64,000 bases of DNA from Tolypeutes matacus (Eukaryota > Chordata > Mammalia > Cingulata > Chlamyphoridae). Every line of letters starts with the position of its first letter. The stretch's first letter is position 1. The notes beneath the pieces were generated by a model, which did not search any database, was not told the origin of the DNA, and saw nothing but the letters and a program-made list of their open reading frames with translations. The position numbers and the translations under genes were made by a program. Below, piece by piece: positions 22,820 through 33,880 of the stretch. The stretch covers positions 6,676,900 to 6,740,899 of the forward strand of contig JAKSZT010004976.1 of the NCBI GenBank assembly GCA_026826555.1. Reading direction: 5' to 3'.

Positions 22820-25800
22820 TCATAGTAATGCATTCATACAGCATTTGTCCTTTTGTGTCTGGCTTGCTTCACTCAACATAATGTCCTCTAGGTTCATCCA
22901 TGTTGCCATATGCTTTATGACTTCATTTCTTCTTACAGCTGCATAATATTCCATCGTGTGAATAGACCACAGTTTGCTTATCCGTTCATCTGTTGATGGA
23001 CACCTGGGTTGTTTCCAACTTTTGGCAACGGTGAATAATGTGGCTATGAACATCGGTGTGCAAATGTCTGTTCGTGTCACTGCTCTCAGTTCTTCCGGGT
23101 ATATACCCAGTAGTGGTACTGCAGGGGCAAGTCTATATTCAACTTCTTTAGGAACTGCCAAACAGTCCTCCATAGTGGTTGTACCATCCTGCATTCCCAC
23201 CAACAATGAAGAAGTGTTCTTATCTCTCTACATCCTCTCCAACACTTGTAGTTCTCTGTCTTTTTAATAGTGGCCATTCTGATAGGTGTGAAATGATATC
23301 TCATTGTAGTTTTGATTTGCATTTCCCTAATCATGAGTGATGTTGAGCATTTCTTCATGTGTTTTTTTTTTTTTTTGCCATTTGTATTTCTTCTTTGGAG
23401 AAATGTCTATTTAAGTCTTTCACCCATTTTTTAATTGGGTCATTTGTCTTTTTATTGTTGAGTTGTAACATCTCTTTATATATCCTTGATATTAAACCCT
23501 TATCAGATATGTGATTTCTAAATATTTTTTCCCACTGAGTTGGCTGCCTTTTCATCCTTCTGAAAAAGTCCTGTGAGGTGCAAAAGTGTTTAATTTTGAG
23601 GAGGTCCCATTTATCTACTTCTTTTGTTGCACGTGCTTTGGGTGTGAGGTCCAAGAAACCACCACCTACTACAAGGTCTTGAAGATGTTTCCCTACATTT
23701 TCTTCCAGTAGTTTTATGGTCCTGGCTTTTATATTTAGATCTTTGATCCATTTTGAGTTGATTCTTGTATAGGGGGTAAGATAGGGGTCCTCTTTCATTC
23801 TTTTCGTTATAGATATCCAGTTCTCCCAACACCATTTGTTGAAGAGACTGTTTTTCCCATTAGCGTGGGCTTGGTAGGTTTGTCAAAAACCAGTCGACTG
23901 CATAGGTGAGGGTATATTTCTGGATTCTCAATTCTATACCACTGATCGATGTGTCTATCTTTATGCCAGTACCATGCTGTTTTGACCACCGTAGCTTTGT
24001 AATATGTTTCAAGGTCAGGCAGTGAAATTCCTCCCACATTGCTCTTCTTTTTTAGAATGCTTTTGGCTATTCGGGTGCACTTACCCTTCCAGATGAATTT
24101 GGTAATTGCCTTCTCTAATTCTGTAAAGTAAGCTGTTGGGATTTTGTATGATATTGCATTGAATCTATAAATCAGTTTGGGCAAGATTGACATCTTCACG
24201 ATATTTATTCTTCCAGTCCATGAACACGGAATGTCTTTCCATTTGTTTAGGTCTTTTTAAATTTCTTTTAGCATTGTTTATAGTTTTCTGTATATAGGTC
24301 CTGTACTTCTTTAGTTAAATTAACTCCTAGGTATTTGAGTCTTTTTGTTGCTACTGAAAATGGAATTTTCCTCCTGATTTCCTCCTCAGATTGTTCAGTA
24401 CTAGTGTACAAAAACATTACTGATTTTTGCGTGTTGATCTTGTATCCTACCACTTTGCTGAGCTCATTTATTAGTTCAAGTAGCTTTGTTGTGGATAGTT
24501 CAGGATTTTCCAAATACAGGATCATGTCATCCGCAAACAGTGAGAGTTTTACTTCCTCTTTTCCTATTTGGACGCCTTTAATTTTTTTTGTCTTGTCTAA
24601 TTGCCCTAGCTAGAACTTCTAGTACAATGTTGAATAACAATGGTGACAGTGGGCATCCTTGTCTTGTTCCCGATCTTAGGGGGAAAGCTTACAACCTTTT
24701 ACCGTGGAGTATGATGTTGGCTGTGGGTTTTTCATATATGCCTTTTTTCATATTGAGGAATTTTCCTTTTATTCCTGTCTTTTGAAGTATTTTTATCAAA
24801 AAAGGATGTTGGATTTTGTCGAATGGCTTTTCTGCATCTATTGAGATGATCATGTGGTTTTTTTCCTTCAATTTGTTAATGTGGTATATTACATTGATTG
24901 ATTTTCTTATGTTGAACTAGCCTTGCTTACCAGGAAGAAATCCCACTTGGTCATGATGTATAAGTCTTTTGATATGCTGTTGGATTCGATTTGCAAGTAT
25001 TTTGTTGAGAATTTTTGCATCTATGTTCCTGAGAGAGATTGGTCTGTAATTTTCTTTTCTTGTGGAATCTTTATCTGGCTTTGGCATTAGGGTGATGTTG
25101 GCTTCATAAAATATGTTGGGTAATTTTCCCTCCTCTTCAATTTTTTGGAAGAGTTTAAGCAGGATTGGTGTTAATTCTTTTAGAAATGCTTGGTAGAACT
25201 CACCTGTGAAGCCATCTGGTCCTGGACTTTTCTTTCCTGGGAGATTTTTGATGACAGATTCAATCTCCTTAATTGTGATTGGTTTGTTAAGTTCTTGTAT
25301 TTCTTGTAGTGTCAATTTAGGTTAGTTGTGTGTTTCTAGAAATTTGTCCATTTCATCAAGGTTGTCTAGTTTTTTGGCATATAGTTTCTCATAATATCCT
25401 TTATGAGTCTTTTTATTTATGTGAGGTCATTTGTAATTTCCCCCCTTTCATTTCTGATTGTATTTATTTGCATCTTCTCTCTTTTATTCTTTGTTAGTCT
25501 AGTGAGGGGTTTGTCAATTTTATTGATCTTCTCAAAGAACCAGCTTTTGGTTTTGTTAATTTTCTCTATTGTTTTTCTGTTCTCATTTTCATTTATTTCC
25601 GCTCTAATCTTTATTATTTCTTTCCTTCTTTTTGCTTTGGGATTGGTTTGCTGTTCTTTTTCTAGTTTCTCAAGTTGTTCAGTTAAATCTTTGAGTTTAG
25701 CTCTTTCTTGTTTTTTAATACAGGCATTTAGGGCTATAAATTTCCCTCTCAAGACTGCCTTTGCTGTATCCCATAAGTTTTGATACATTGTGTTCTCATT

Positions 25801-26635
25801 TTCATTTGTCTCAATATTTTTACTGATTTCACTTGCAATTTCTTCTTTGACCCACTGAATATTTAGGAGTGTGTTGTTCAGTCTCCACACATTTACAAAT
25901 TTCCTTCTTTCCTGTCTGTTATTGATTTCTAGTTTCATTCCATTATGATCTGAGAAGGTGCTTTGTTTAATTTCAATCTTTTTATATTAATTGAGAGCTG
26001 TACTGTGACCTAACATGTGGTCTATCCTGGAGAAAGATCCATGGGCACTTGAGAAGAATGTATAACCCGCTGAGTTTGGATGCAGTGTTCTGTATATGTC
26101 TGTTAGGTCTAACTTGTTTATCATATTGTTCAAGTTCTCGGTTTCCTTGTTGATCTTCTATCTAGTTGTTCTATCTAATGATGTAAGAGGGGGTGTTGAA
26201 GTCTCCAACGATTATTGTAGAGATGTCTATTTCTCCCTTCAGTTTTGCCAGAGTTTGTCTCATATATTTTGGAGCACCCTGGTTAGGTGCGTAGATATTT
26301 AAGACTGTTATATCTTCCTGGAGGATCGTCCCTTTTATTAATATATAATGGCCTTCCACATCTCTTATCACTTTTTTGCATTTGAAGTCTGTTTCGTTTG
26401 ATATTAGGATAGCTACCCCTGCTCTTTTCTGTTTACTATTCGCGCGGAGTATCTTTTTCCAACCTTTTACTTTCAGCCGGTTTGTATCCCTGCGTCTGAG
26501 GTGAGTTTCTTGTAAGCAGCATATGGATGGCTAATGTTTTTTTACCCATTCTGTCAGCCTGTATCTTTTGATTGGGGAATTTAATCCATTCACATTCAAT
26601 GATATTACTGAAAATGCACTATTTATATCCTTCAT
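22820..26635 (-). pseudogene. L1-A ORF2 (endonuclease/reverse transcriptase), broken
   Basis: ORF2 encodes the L1 endonuclease, reverse transcriptase and C-terminal zinc-knuckle-type region used for target-primed reverse transcription. An ATG lies at 26635 and the terminal TGA at 22820, about 1,271 codons, the usual L1 length. Visible motifs include IYAPNQGAP and GDFNTP of the endonuclease (near 26215-26300), [15 protein letters not shown] (near 25220) and the reverse transcriptase [13 protein letters not shown] (near 24510-24545). Breaks include an in-frame TAG at codon 35 (26531-26533, shared with the other L1), an extra C after GDFNTP, TAA at 25417-25419, TAG at 24917-24919, and several shifts nearer the end. 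It cannot make a full protein. Confidence 0.9.
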
Positions 26636-26716
26636 TTTATTCTTTGGTTTTCATATGCCATCTTATTTTTGTCTCTCTTTTTACTCTTTTGGTTATCCTT
26701 TCTGCTTTTCTTTCTT

Positions 26717-27920
26717 CTATACTCTCCTCCAAGCCTCTCTTTCCTGTCTTTTTCTTTCAGGTTCTAAGGCTTCCTTTAATATTTCCTGCAAAGGTGGATT
26801 CTTTTTTCAAACTCTCTTAGTTTCTGTTTGTTTGTGAATACTTTATATTCACCTTCAAATTTGAAGGACAGTTTTGCTGGATAAAGAATTCTCGGCTGGA
26901 AGTTTTTCTCTTTAAGTTTCCTAATTGTATCATACCGCTGTCTTCTCGCCTCCATGGTTTTTTTGTTTTGTTTTGTTTTTGTTTTTTTTTAAAGATTTTA
27001 TTTATTTATTCTCTTATCCCCCCCCTGCTGCCCGCACTCGCCGGGTCAGCCAACCACGCCATGCGGGCGGGCCCGCCCCCACCAGGAGGCCCCGGGAACC
27101 GAACCCGGGGCCCCCCACATGGCAAACGGGAGCCCCACTGATTGAGCCACAGCCGCCTCCCAACCTCCATGGTTTTTGAGGAGAAATCTGCACTAAGTCT
27201 TACTGGACGTCCTTTGTACGTGATCGTTTGCTACTCTCTTGCTGCTCTGAGAATTTTCTCTTTATCTTTTACATTTGACATTCTGAATAACACATGTCTT
27301 GGCGTAGGTCTATTTGGATTTATTCTCATTGGGGTACAGTGTTCTTCTTGGACATGTGGGTTCATTTCTTTTGTGAGAGTTAGGAAATTTTCAGCTATTA
27401 TTTCCTCAAATACTCTTTCTGCACCTTTTCCTTTCTCCTCCCCATCTGGAACTCCCATGACACGTATGTTGTTGCGTTTTGTGTTATCATTCAACTCTCT
27501 GAGGCCCTGCTCAATTTTTTCCATTCTTTTCTCTCTCTGTTCTTTTCTCTCTTCAATTTTAGCTGCTCTGTCTTCGGTATCACTTATTCTTTCTTCTATC
27601 ATTTCGAGTCTGCTGTTGCATGCCTCAAATGTATTTTTGACTTCACCTATTGTGTCTTTAATTCCCATGAACTCTGTTACTTTTCTGTTCATGATTTCAA
27701 ATTCTTCTTTGCGTTCGCTCAATGTCTTCTTGATGTCATTTATCTCTTTATCTATATTCTCTTTCATCTCATTAATTTGATTTTGGAAATTTGTGCTCAT
27801 CTCACTGATTAGTTCTCTCAAATTCTGCATCTCTTCTGGGACTTTGCTGTATTCCTTTTCTTGGGCCATGTCTTCTATTTTCTTAGTATGGTTCCTAATT
27901 TTTTGCTGGTGCTTAGGCAC
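26717..27920 (-). pseudogene. L1-A ORF1 (RNA-binding trimer protein), broken by a SINE
   Basis: ORF1p is the coiled-coil, RRM and C-terminal-domain RNA chaperone of the L1 particle. The open part from 27920 has a heptad-rich helix (about residues 30-145), then an RRM start NNIRVMGVPDGEE and the conserved RINPNRPTPRHV motif. The start codon is GTG where the sister copy has ATG. A K-to-stop change lies at 27231-27233. A DAS SINE with its duplicated target (215 bp) interrupts the C-terminal domain. One base is missing near 26808 relative to the sister. The intact length would be about 329 residues, normal for mammalian L1. Confidence 0.88.
26949..27177 (-). mobile_element. DAS SINE inserted in L1-A ORF1, 14-bp target-site duplication
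   Basis: The body (26963-27163) read on the minus strand starts GGGAGGCGGCTGTGGCTCAA, has GGTTCGGTTCCCGGGGCCTCC and the GGCGGGCCCGCCCGCATGGC spacer, then a TAAA-type and A-rich tail. The flanks CCTCCATGGTTTTT at 26949-26962 and 27164-27177 are identical. It is younger than the L1. It belongs to the same subtype as the SINEs at 32037-32229 and 46552-46740. Confidence 0.95.
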
Positions 27921-29038
27921 CTGGTTAGGTTGTATTTTTCTTAGATGCTCTATCTCTTTCTCTTTTATGGGGTTTTAGTGGCAGGAGGCTGTGAGTTACC
28001 ACCGGTCTTTGATTTTTGGCTCAACCTTGATTGTTAGGATTGTTCTGCTGGTTGCTCAAAACTGGGCACTGGACCCAGTAATTGGTTGTAGAGTTGTTTC
28101 CTAAGGCCTTGGGCAGCGAGGCTATAGAGTCCAGGAAAAGCCTCTCTTACTTATTAATTTTCTTATGTGCACTTCCTTGGTCTGCCAGGAGATGGCGCTT
28201 GTTGACAGCTCTCAATTCAATGCCTGGTTGGAGCCTATTTGTTGTGACACAGACCGGATCAATGTGATAGAGCTTCCTGTCTGAGGGCTAAGAGCCTTGT
28301 AATTCAAACTTTCTGAGACAGTTCTCCAGACTCCTCTGGTAGCACCCCCCTTTTCCTAGCTAGGAAATATTTCCACTCCCTTCTGAATCCTCAAGAATTA
28401 GTCCCTGTTAGTAGAGGAGGAGATTGGGAGATTTGTATATCTTTAGCCCCTTGCAGGCTCCAAGGCAAACAATGGTGCAGGACTGGAAGGGCTCTTGGGA
28501 CAGGGCAGACCAAACCTGGGAGTCCAAAGCAGGGTCAGCCCCAGGCTCTCTCTCCCCTCTCCTGTGGAGTTCTCACCCATTAGTCCAGGCTAGAAGAGAG
28601 GGAGGGTATGAGGGTCGGATTTCTCCAGTCCTTCCTAGGCTCCCAGGGCAAACCGCCATGTGGAAGGGTCTGTGGGCCTCTGCAGCCCAAATTTACAGGA
28701 CAGCACCTGAGTCAGCCTAAGGCTGTGTCCCTCTCTCTCCCCTTTCCGGGAGAGGTAGATCCCTGGAGCCCCCTTTGTCTGTCGTCACAGGCCCAGCAGC
28801 CTGAGAATTCTGAGGAGTGTGGGGGAGGGTGCCGGGAGCTGCTACTTCCAACTCACGGTTCTGTTGTCGCAATTTCCCTCTTTTGTCCCTGTCTCCTCTG
28901 TGTGGTGTGCAGCCTTCACCTGCTGTCCTAAACCCTAGAAGATCTTTTTCGGGGCTGTTTCAGCCTGTCCTCTAGTTATTTTTCTGGAGAAGAGATTCTC
29001 GTGTTTTACTAGTCCTCCATCTTCCTGGAAGTCTCCTT
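27921..29038 (-). promoter_or_regulatory. L1-A 5' UTR / internal promoter region
   Basis: The roughly 1.1 kb GC-rich segment before ORF1 corresponds to the L1 internal Pol II promoter. The 5' terminus reads AGGAAGATGGAGGAC on the minus strand. The sister copy has AAGATGGCGG, a good match to the YY1 core known in human L1 5' ends. In this copy one base of that core is changed. Promoter activity is inferred, not shown. Confidence 0.6.
28472..28720 (+). CDS. Antisense ORF in the 5' UTR of L1-A (hypothetical)
   Basis: An open frame antisense to the L1 starts with ATG at 28472 in a favourable context (AACAATGG, purine at -3 and G at +4) and runs 82 codons. The other L1 has a matching frame at 39157-39414. 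Shared residues include MVQ, WKG, DRADQ, GSAPGSLSPL, LVQARREGG and EGRISPVLPRLPGQTA, ending in PESA. The frame stays open upstream to a TTG but has no earlier ATG. It resembles the position of primate L1 ORF0, though no homology is claimed. Protein expression is unproven. The high GC content lowers stop frequency, so chance is possible. Confidence 0.3.
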   Translation: MVQDWKGSWDRADQTWESKAGSAPGSLSPLLWSSHPLVQARREGGYEGRISPVLPRLPGQTAMWKGLWASAAQIYRTAPESA

Positions 29039-29104
29039 CCACTTATTTTTGAACTAACATGCTAAGGGAGTGTGGCAGCATCAAGATGACCAGATCAGAC
29101 ATAA

Positions 29105-29230
29105 GGGGGACTGGGGTGACATCTAACTCTGTCTTTGACTACCTGTACCATCTGGAAACAAGTCACCCCACTCCTCTGGGCCTCAGTTGCCCTATATTTA
29201 ACAAAAGATGGATAGTTTTTTACTTGCAGC
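29105..29230 (+). repeat. MIR-like fragment
   Basis: TGTCTTTGACTACCTGTACCATCTGGAAACAAGTCACCCCACTCCTCTGGGCCTCAGTTGCC follows the MIR central region (GTGACCTTGGGCAAGTCAC..CTCTGGGCCTCAGTTTCC). Confidence 0.6.
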
Positions 29231-29239
29231 AGAATTTCT

Positions 29240-30735
29240 TTCTTCAAAGGAACCCCTAGGTGGCAGTTCACCAGCAGGGCCAAGCTGCCTTGTTTGACAG
29301 GCATGACGACATGCAGAGTCCTCAGCTGAGCCACCACCCCTTTATTCCACTCATGGGGTCTTGAACACACCCAGCTGGCTGACTCTCTCAGGTCCTTTCT
29401 GGGCTGCACAGTCTCTGAACCAAATATTGAAGTCACCCAGGTGGCCACAGGAGACCTTCTAGAACTACACGAGGCTGCTCCTACCTCCCCACAAAAATCC
29501 ACTATCATCCTTGTCAGGAAACTCCATAGCCCAGGACCATCCTTTATTCTGCTTGCTCCTTCCTGCTTTTCTGAACCCCATCCAGTCGCCGCCTTGCTTA
29601 AGCCCCATCTCCCTCCAGAACACTCTCAAACGCTTTGTGCGTCCCTCTTCTCACTTCTTCCCAATCCCCTTCTCACCACAAAGCACCTGCACTTCAGGGG
29701 CTTTCCCGCAGAACTGACAAACATCCCCAAAAGGACCCCCCAGGATAGGCCCAAATGCCAGCTGACTCCACAGGCGTCCTTCACAGGGGTCCCCGCAGCC
29801 CCAGGGTCGGTGCCGCTCCCTGATTTTCATCTGTGGGACATTCTCAAAGGTTTTTGATCATTGAAAAGGTCGCCTCCCTCACGTGATAAGCCCCTTCACA
29901 ATGAGGAAACCTAGGTCATCTTCGGAAATAAATATTAACACCAACTAGTAGAGAAAGAGGAGGCTCTGCCTTTATGGTTCAAATCAGCATTTCAGTGCAC
30001 CCTTTTTAGTTCCTAAGTCTGCAAAGCCCACAGTGCTGCAGGTGTTCCGCCCAACTCCAGGTGAAGCTATGGATTTAACTCACTCCAAGAGAAATGAGAA
30101 AATCAAAGCCAACTCGTGTTCAAAGCAACGAGGACAAAAAAAAAATCATAATAAAGACTTCTGAAAAGGTCCTTCTGTGGTATGTACAAAGGACTTGGTG
30201 TGGCTTATCTGATCAAACTCTCCCTAAAGAATGGATATTTTTCTGATGAATAAGAGAAGCCAACAAATAAAGTGTGTGTGGTACATAAGTCCCAAGATGG
30301 AGATGAGGGGTACTCAAAGTTGAGTGATATTTCAATTCTCAAAATCAACATACCTTAACCAATTTACAAGTTTTAATTCTGCACATTCTTGAGAACAAAA
30401 GACATCTGTTGCCCAACTGCTTTGGACAACCTCAAGCAGAGTGTAGTCCCTGCAAGAAGATCTCACAAAACCTGCATGGAAGGGATTCCATCCTCAGGGG
30501 ATGGGAGGGCACAGACTTGAGGCCTGATCACTCATACACTATCCACTGGTAGATGAAGATGCTCTCCCAACAACTCAGGGTGCGACTGGACATGGAAGGG
30601 CATCTCCTCAGATGTACTTAGCAGAAGTACTTTTGGGTTGGACTGAGGGACACAGCAACTTAGCCTTAGGGGGGAGGTGTATGAATGGATTGTGTAACAG
30701 TTATAAAAACTTCTTGTGAAATACGGGGAAGGGTA
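29240..30735. other. Unassigned sequence
   Basis: Apparently single-copy. A plus-strand frame of 138 codons at 29441-29857 has no domain and probably covers a diverged L2-like pyrimidine-rich stretch (about 29540-29700). No gene is supported. Confidence 0.4.
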
Positions 30736-31156
30736 CTGTTTCAGCTCTTGGCTGCTAAGACAAATTCCATATAATGGGCTCACTTAACAACAGTAATTTG
30801 TTGGCTCATGGTTTCAGAGACTAGATGACTTGCTTATCTTCTGGCTGGCCGGCAATCTCTGCGGTTCCTTGGCTTTTCATCATGGGGGTATATACATGGC
30901 GGCATCTTCTCCATTCTCTTCCAGGTTCCACTGATTCCAGCTTTTGGCTGTTCCCCATGGCTCCTCCCGGTGTCCAATTTCCTCTGCTGACAAGGACTTC
31001 TGCAGTATTGGATTAAGACCTACCCTCCCTTGGTTTGGGCACACTTTATCTAGTAACAGCTTCAGAGGTCCTATTCACAAATGGGTTCCTACCCACAGGA
31101 CCAGGGGTTGCGACCTGAAGATCCTTTCGTGGAGGACATGACTCAATCCCCAAGAG
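30736..31156 (-). repeat. MLT1-like MaLR solo LTR
   Basis: Same order as 8205-8600: GTTTCAGCTCTTGGCTGCTAAGAC, TTTGTTGGCTCATGGTTTC, AATTTCCTCTGCTGACAAGGAC, ATTGGATTAAGACC and GGAGGACATGACTCAATCCCCAAGA. Reverse orientation relative to the window. Confidence 0.6.
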
Positions 31157-32022
31157 GCTCTTGAAAGAAAGGGAACGAAGATGATGTCGATGTGTGTTTG
31201 TATATACTGAAAACAAAACAAAAAAGAAAAGTGTCTCTTTGTTTTATTTTGTGTCTCCCTAGACATTGCCAGCTCACTGTCACATTGGGGAAATCTGGGC
31301 ACCTAACGAGGAACAAACAAGCAACAGACACCAACTGCTGCCTCCGTCAGTGCTGATGAACTTGACCACTCTCTTCTCAAAGCTCATCACTGGGGGAGAA
31401 GCCATGGGGACAGCAGGGGCCACGAGACCAGTTTCCTGCTTAGCCCACGTGCGGCCACACACCAGACATGTTCTCTCCGAGTTTCAGGAGAGTTTGAGGT
31501 CAGAATTGTTGGTATTGAAAAGTTAGCTTTTAGGTTCTTTTCCCCTTGATTATAGAAAAGAATATATGCTTATTGTAAAAAATGCAATGAAGTTTGAGGA
31601 AGAAAACTGAAAACACCTATAATCCTGCCATGTTGAGACAACCACTGTTAACACTTCAGGTAACAGTCCTCATATGCACATATATTCAAAAGATTACTCT
31701 TTCAAACTCCTTTCAGCCCCAAGATTTAATGATTGCAGGAAGGAGGGGCTTCAGTTTTGCAACATTCACAGAAGGACTTTTGATTCCAGTGTGGTGCTCG
31801 GCCCCTCACTTTAAGCATATCAGGACTGCACATACCAAAGACCGTGCTCCACTTGGGGCCATGGATTTCAGAGGATGGCTGGGAAAGGGGAGCGATTTGC
31901 CCCCCACACCACACCAGGAGAAGCAGAAGGGACCGGGATAGAGACACAAGAAGGAAAGGTTGAGGACAGAACCGAAGAGTGAGTTCGCTCCCCCAGGAGG
32001 AGGCTGTTGGGAGAGGAAAGGC
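31157..32022. other. Unassigned sequence
   Basis: A TTGTAAAAAATGCAATG..CACCTATAATCCTGCCATG..AACCACTGTTAACA phrase at about 31575-31660 looks like an old interspersed repeat I cannot name. No gene recognised. Confidence 0.4.
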
Positions 32023-32243
32023 CAGGGCCTCCTTTATTTTTATTTATTTATTTTTTTAAAGATTTTATTTATTTATTCATTTATCCCCCCCCTGCTGCTC
32101 GTGCTCACCGGGCCAGCCAACCACCCGTGCGGGCGGGCCTGCCCTCACCAGGAGGCCCTGGGAACCGAACCCGGGGCCTCCCATATGGTAAACGGGAGCC
32201 CCACTGATTGAGCCATAGCCACTTCCCCTCAGGGCCTCCTTTA
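32023..32243 (-). mobile_element. DAS SINE with 14-bp target-site duplication
   Basis: The body (32037-32229) is nearly identical to the SINE inside L1-A ORF1, in the same orientation. The flanks CAGGGCCTCCTTTA at 32023-32036 and 32230-32243 are identical. Confidence 0.95.
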
Positions 32244-32289
32244 ATTCTCTTATGATGCAACAGGACTCTGAGCTACTTGAGCGGCTGCT

Positions 32290-32500
32290 GGCCTCTGGAG
32301 GGAAAACATTAGGCTAGGAGCCAGGACCCATGTCTGGCTCCACCGCTCTGTTAGTTTTGTGACTTTGTGGGTGACTGAACCTCCCTGAGCTTTCTTCTCT
32401 GTGGAATGTGCACAATAGCTCCAGCCCAGCCTATGTCCCAGTGTGACTGGGACCATAAAAGGGATATTGTTCGCGAAAGCCCTAGGCAAGCTATAAAGAA
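32290..32500 (+). repeat. MIR SINE
   Basis: CTAGGAGCCAGGACCCATGTCTGGCTCCACC, then TTTTGTGACTTTGTGGGTGACTGAACCTCCCTGAGC and GAATGTGCACAATAGCTCC follow the MIR consensus in order. Confidence 0.7.
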
Positions 32501-32625
32501 GAGACAAGTACAGGTATTCTCCCTGCCATGAGAAAGGAGGATCCTCTCCATCTTTGCCTTTATTTATTTCCTTCCCTCAAATTTAGGTAATTATATGCCA
32601 ACACAGGGACTTTGTGCACAGGAGC

Positions 32626-32960
32626 TTTTTTTCTTTAAATATATTTTTTATTGAAGTATATCATTCATACATGAACATGCATAAACAGTAAGTGTATAGT
32701 AAAGATTGTGAACTTACAAAATAAACATGCATAACATTATACAGGGGTCTCATATGCATCCCTCCACCAACACCTTGCATTGTTGTGAAACATTTGTTAC
32801 AAACTACACAAGAACATCGCCAAAATATTACTACTAACTATAGTCCCTATCTTACATTTGGTGTATTTTCCCCCCAACCCATGCTATTTTTAAAAATATA
32901 TATTTTTTGTTACAGAGGTTGTGAACTTGCTTTTTGACCCTATCTTGTTTCTTCCGTGGG
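32626..32960 (-). repeat. L1 3' UTR fragment
   Basis: TTTTTTATTGAAGTATATCATTCATACATGAACATGC..GTGAACTTACAAAATAAACATGCATAACATTATACAGGG is a reverse 3' UTR-like sequence of an L1 lineage. A short related piece is at 15660-15720. Confidence 0.5.
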
Positions 32961-33225
32961 AACCACATAGTTGTTAAGCAAAGGTTAGAGCAGACCAGGC
33001 AATAAGAGCAAATACAAGCCCTGGAGGAGGCTCAGGAGTGGTCCCTAGAGACCCCAGTGTAAGGGGTGGGGGATGCCCCCCAGCATCCATCCTGAGCCAG
33101 AGAGACATCCTGTGTTGGAGAAACAGACACCGGAGGGTTGTGCCAAGGCCTGCTGGGCCATCCATCCCCCAGGGCACAAAGGGTGTCAACCCTTCCGCAG
33201 TGGACTTTTTTTTTTTTTTTTTTAA

Positions 33226-33420
33226 TAATGTATTTTCTTTATTCCACTATATTCAAAATACTATTGTTTCAACATATAAACAAGCTATTGAGATATCTTA
33301 CAAATCTTTGTATTTTGTACTAAGTCTTTGAAATCACATATGTATTTTACACTTACAGCACATCACAATTTTAACTTCCACATTTCAATAGCCCAATAAC
33401 CTCATGTGGCTAGTGGCTTG
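33226..33420 (+). mobile_element. hAT-like non-autonomous element, 3' part
   Basis: TACTAAGTCTTTGAAATCACATATGTATTTTACACTTACAGCACATCACAATTTTAAC..CACATTTCAATAGC..CTCATGTGGCTAGTGGCT is the 3' half of the same hAT-type MITE seen at 19711-19850. It is directly preceded by an 18-base T run. Confidence 0.55.
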
Positions 33421-33423
33421 CAA

Positions 33424-33880
33424 TGGAGTTTTTTTTTTTTTTTTTTTAAGGATTTATTTATTTATTTACTTTTATCCATTTTTACACCCCTTCCCCCTCC
33501 CCCCCCCCCGTTTTTGCTGTTTCTGTGTCCATTCGCTGGGCAACTCTGTGTCCATTTTCTGCCCTCTCTTCTCATCCTTCTCCTCCTGTCTTCACTGGGA
33601 TTCAATCCTTGGAATCTCTGATGTAGGAGAGAGGCATCCTGCCCGCGCAACCTTAGTTGCTGGTTTTTCGGTGCGTCTCATCTTGCCTCTCCCTTGTGTC
33701 ACTCTCCTATTATGTCATCATCTTGCTGTGTGGCTCGCGGGAACTGGTGGTGCGCCCGCGCACAGGGCCTGGCGGCCCACGCACCTTCTATATATTTTTT
33801 AAATTTTTACCAGGAGGTCCCGGGGATCGAACCCAGGTCCCTCCATATGGGAGATGGACGCCAACCAGATATAGCCCCCT
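33424..33880 (-). mobile_element. Long (two-part) DAS SINE
   Basis: A T run at 33429-33446 is followed by the reverse of the long DAS form. It matches 61833-62280 segment by segment: TTTTGCTGTTTCTGTGTCCATTCGCTGGGCAA, the second box ATTCAATCCTTGGAATCTC, the GGCCTGGCGGCCCACGCACC linker and the first box GGGATCGAACCCAGGTCCC. Its head is unusual (GGGGGCTATATCTGGTTGG instead of GGATGTGGCTCAAATGGTTGG). No clean target duplication flanks it. Confidence 0.85.

Larger units (their letters stand above)
22647..29038 (-). mobile_element. Full-length LINE-1, minus strand (L1-A), defective
   Basis: A complete L1 about 6.2 kb long without its nested SINE. It runs from a 5' end CTTCCAGGAAGATGG (at 29029, minus strand) through a GC-rich 5' UTR, ORF1 and ORF2, to a 3' UTR with a T run (A tail) at 22647-22654. 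The 12-bp duplication CCACTTATTTTT at 22635-22646 and 29039-29050 is identical, which proves a full-length retroposition. Both reading frames are broken. It shares high similarity with the plus-strand L1 at 38837-45026 and forms a large inverted repeat with it. Confidence 0.95.

Noticed and set aside
27142..27780. 212-codon plus-strand frame
   Set aside because: It is the antisense shadow of L1-A ORF1 and its nested SINE.
27793..27978. 61-codon antisense frame also present at 39908-40093
   Set aside because: It is antisense to the ORF1 coding start, so its similarity between copies follows from ORF1 itself and gives no independent evidence.
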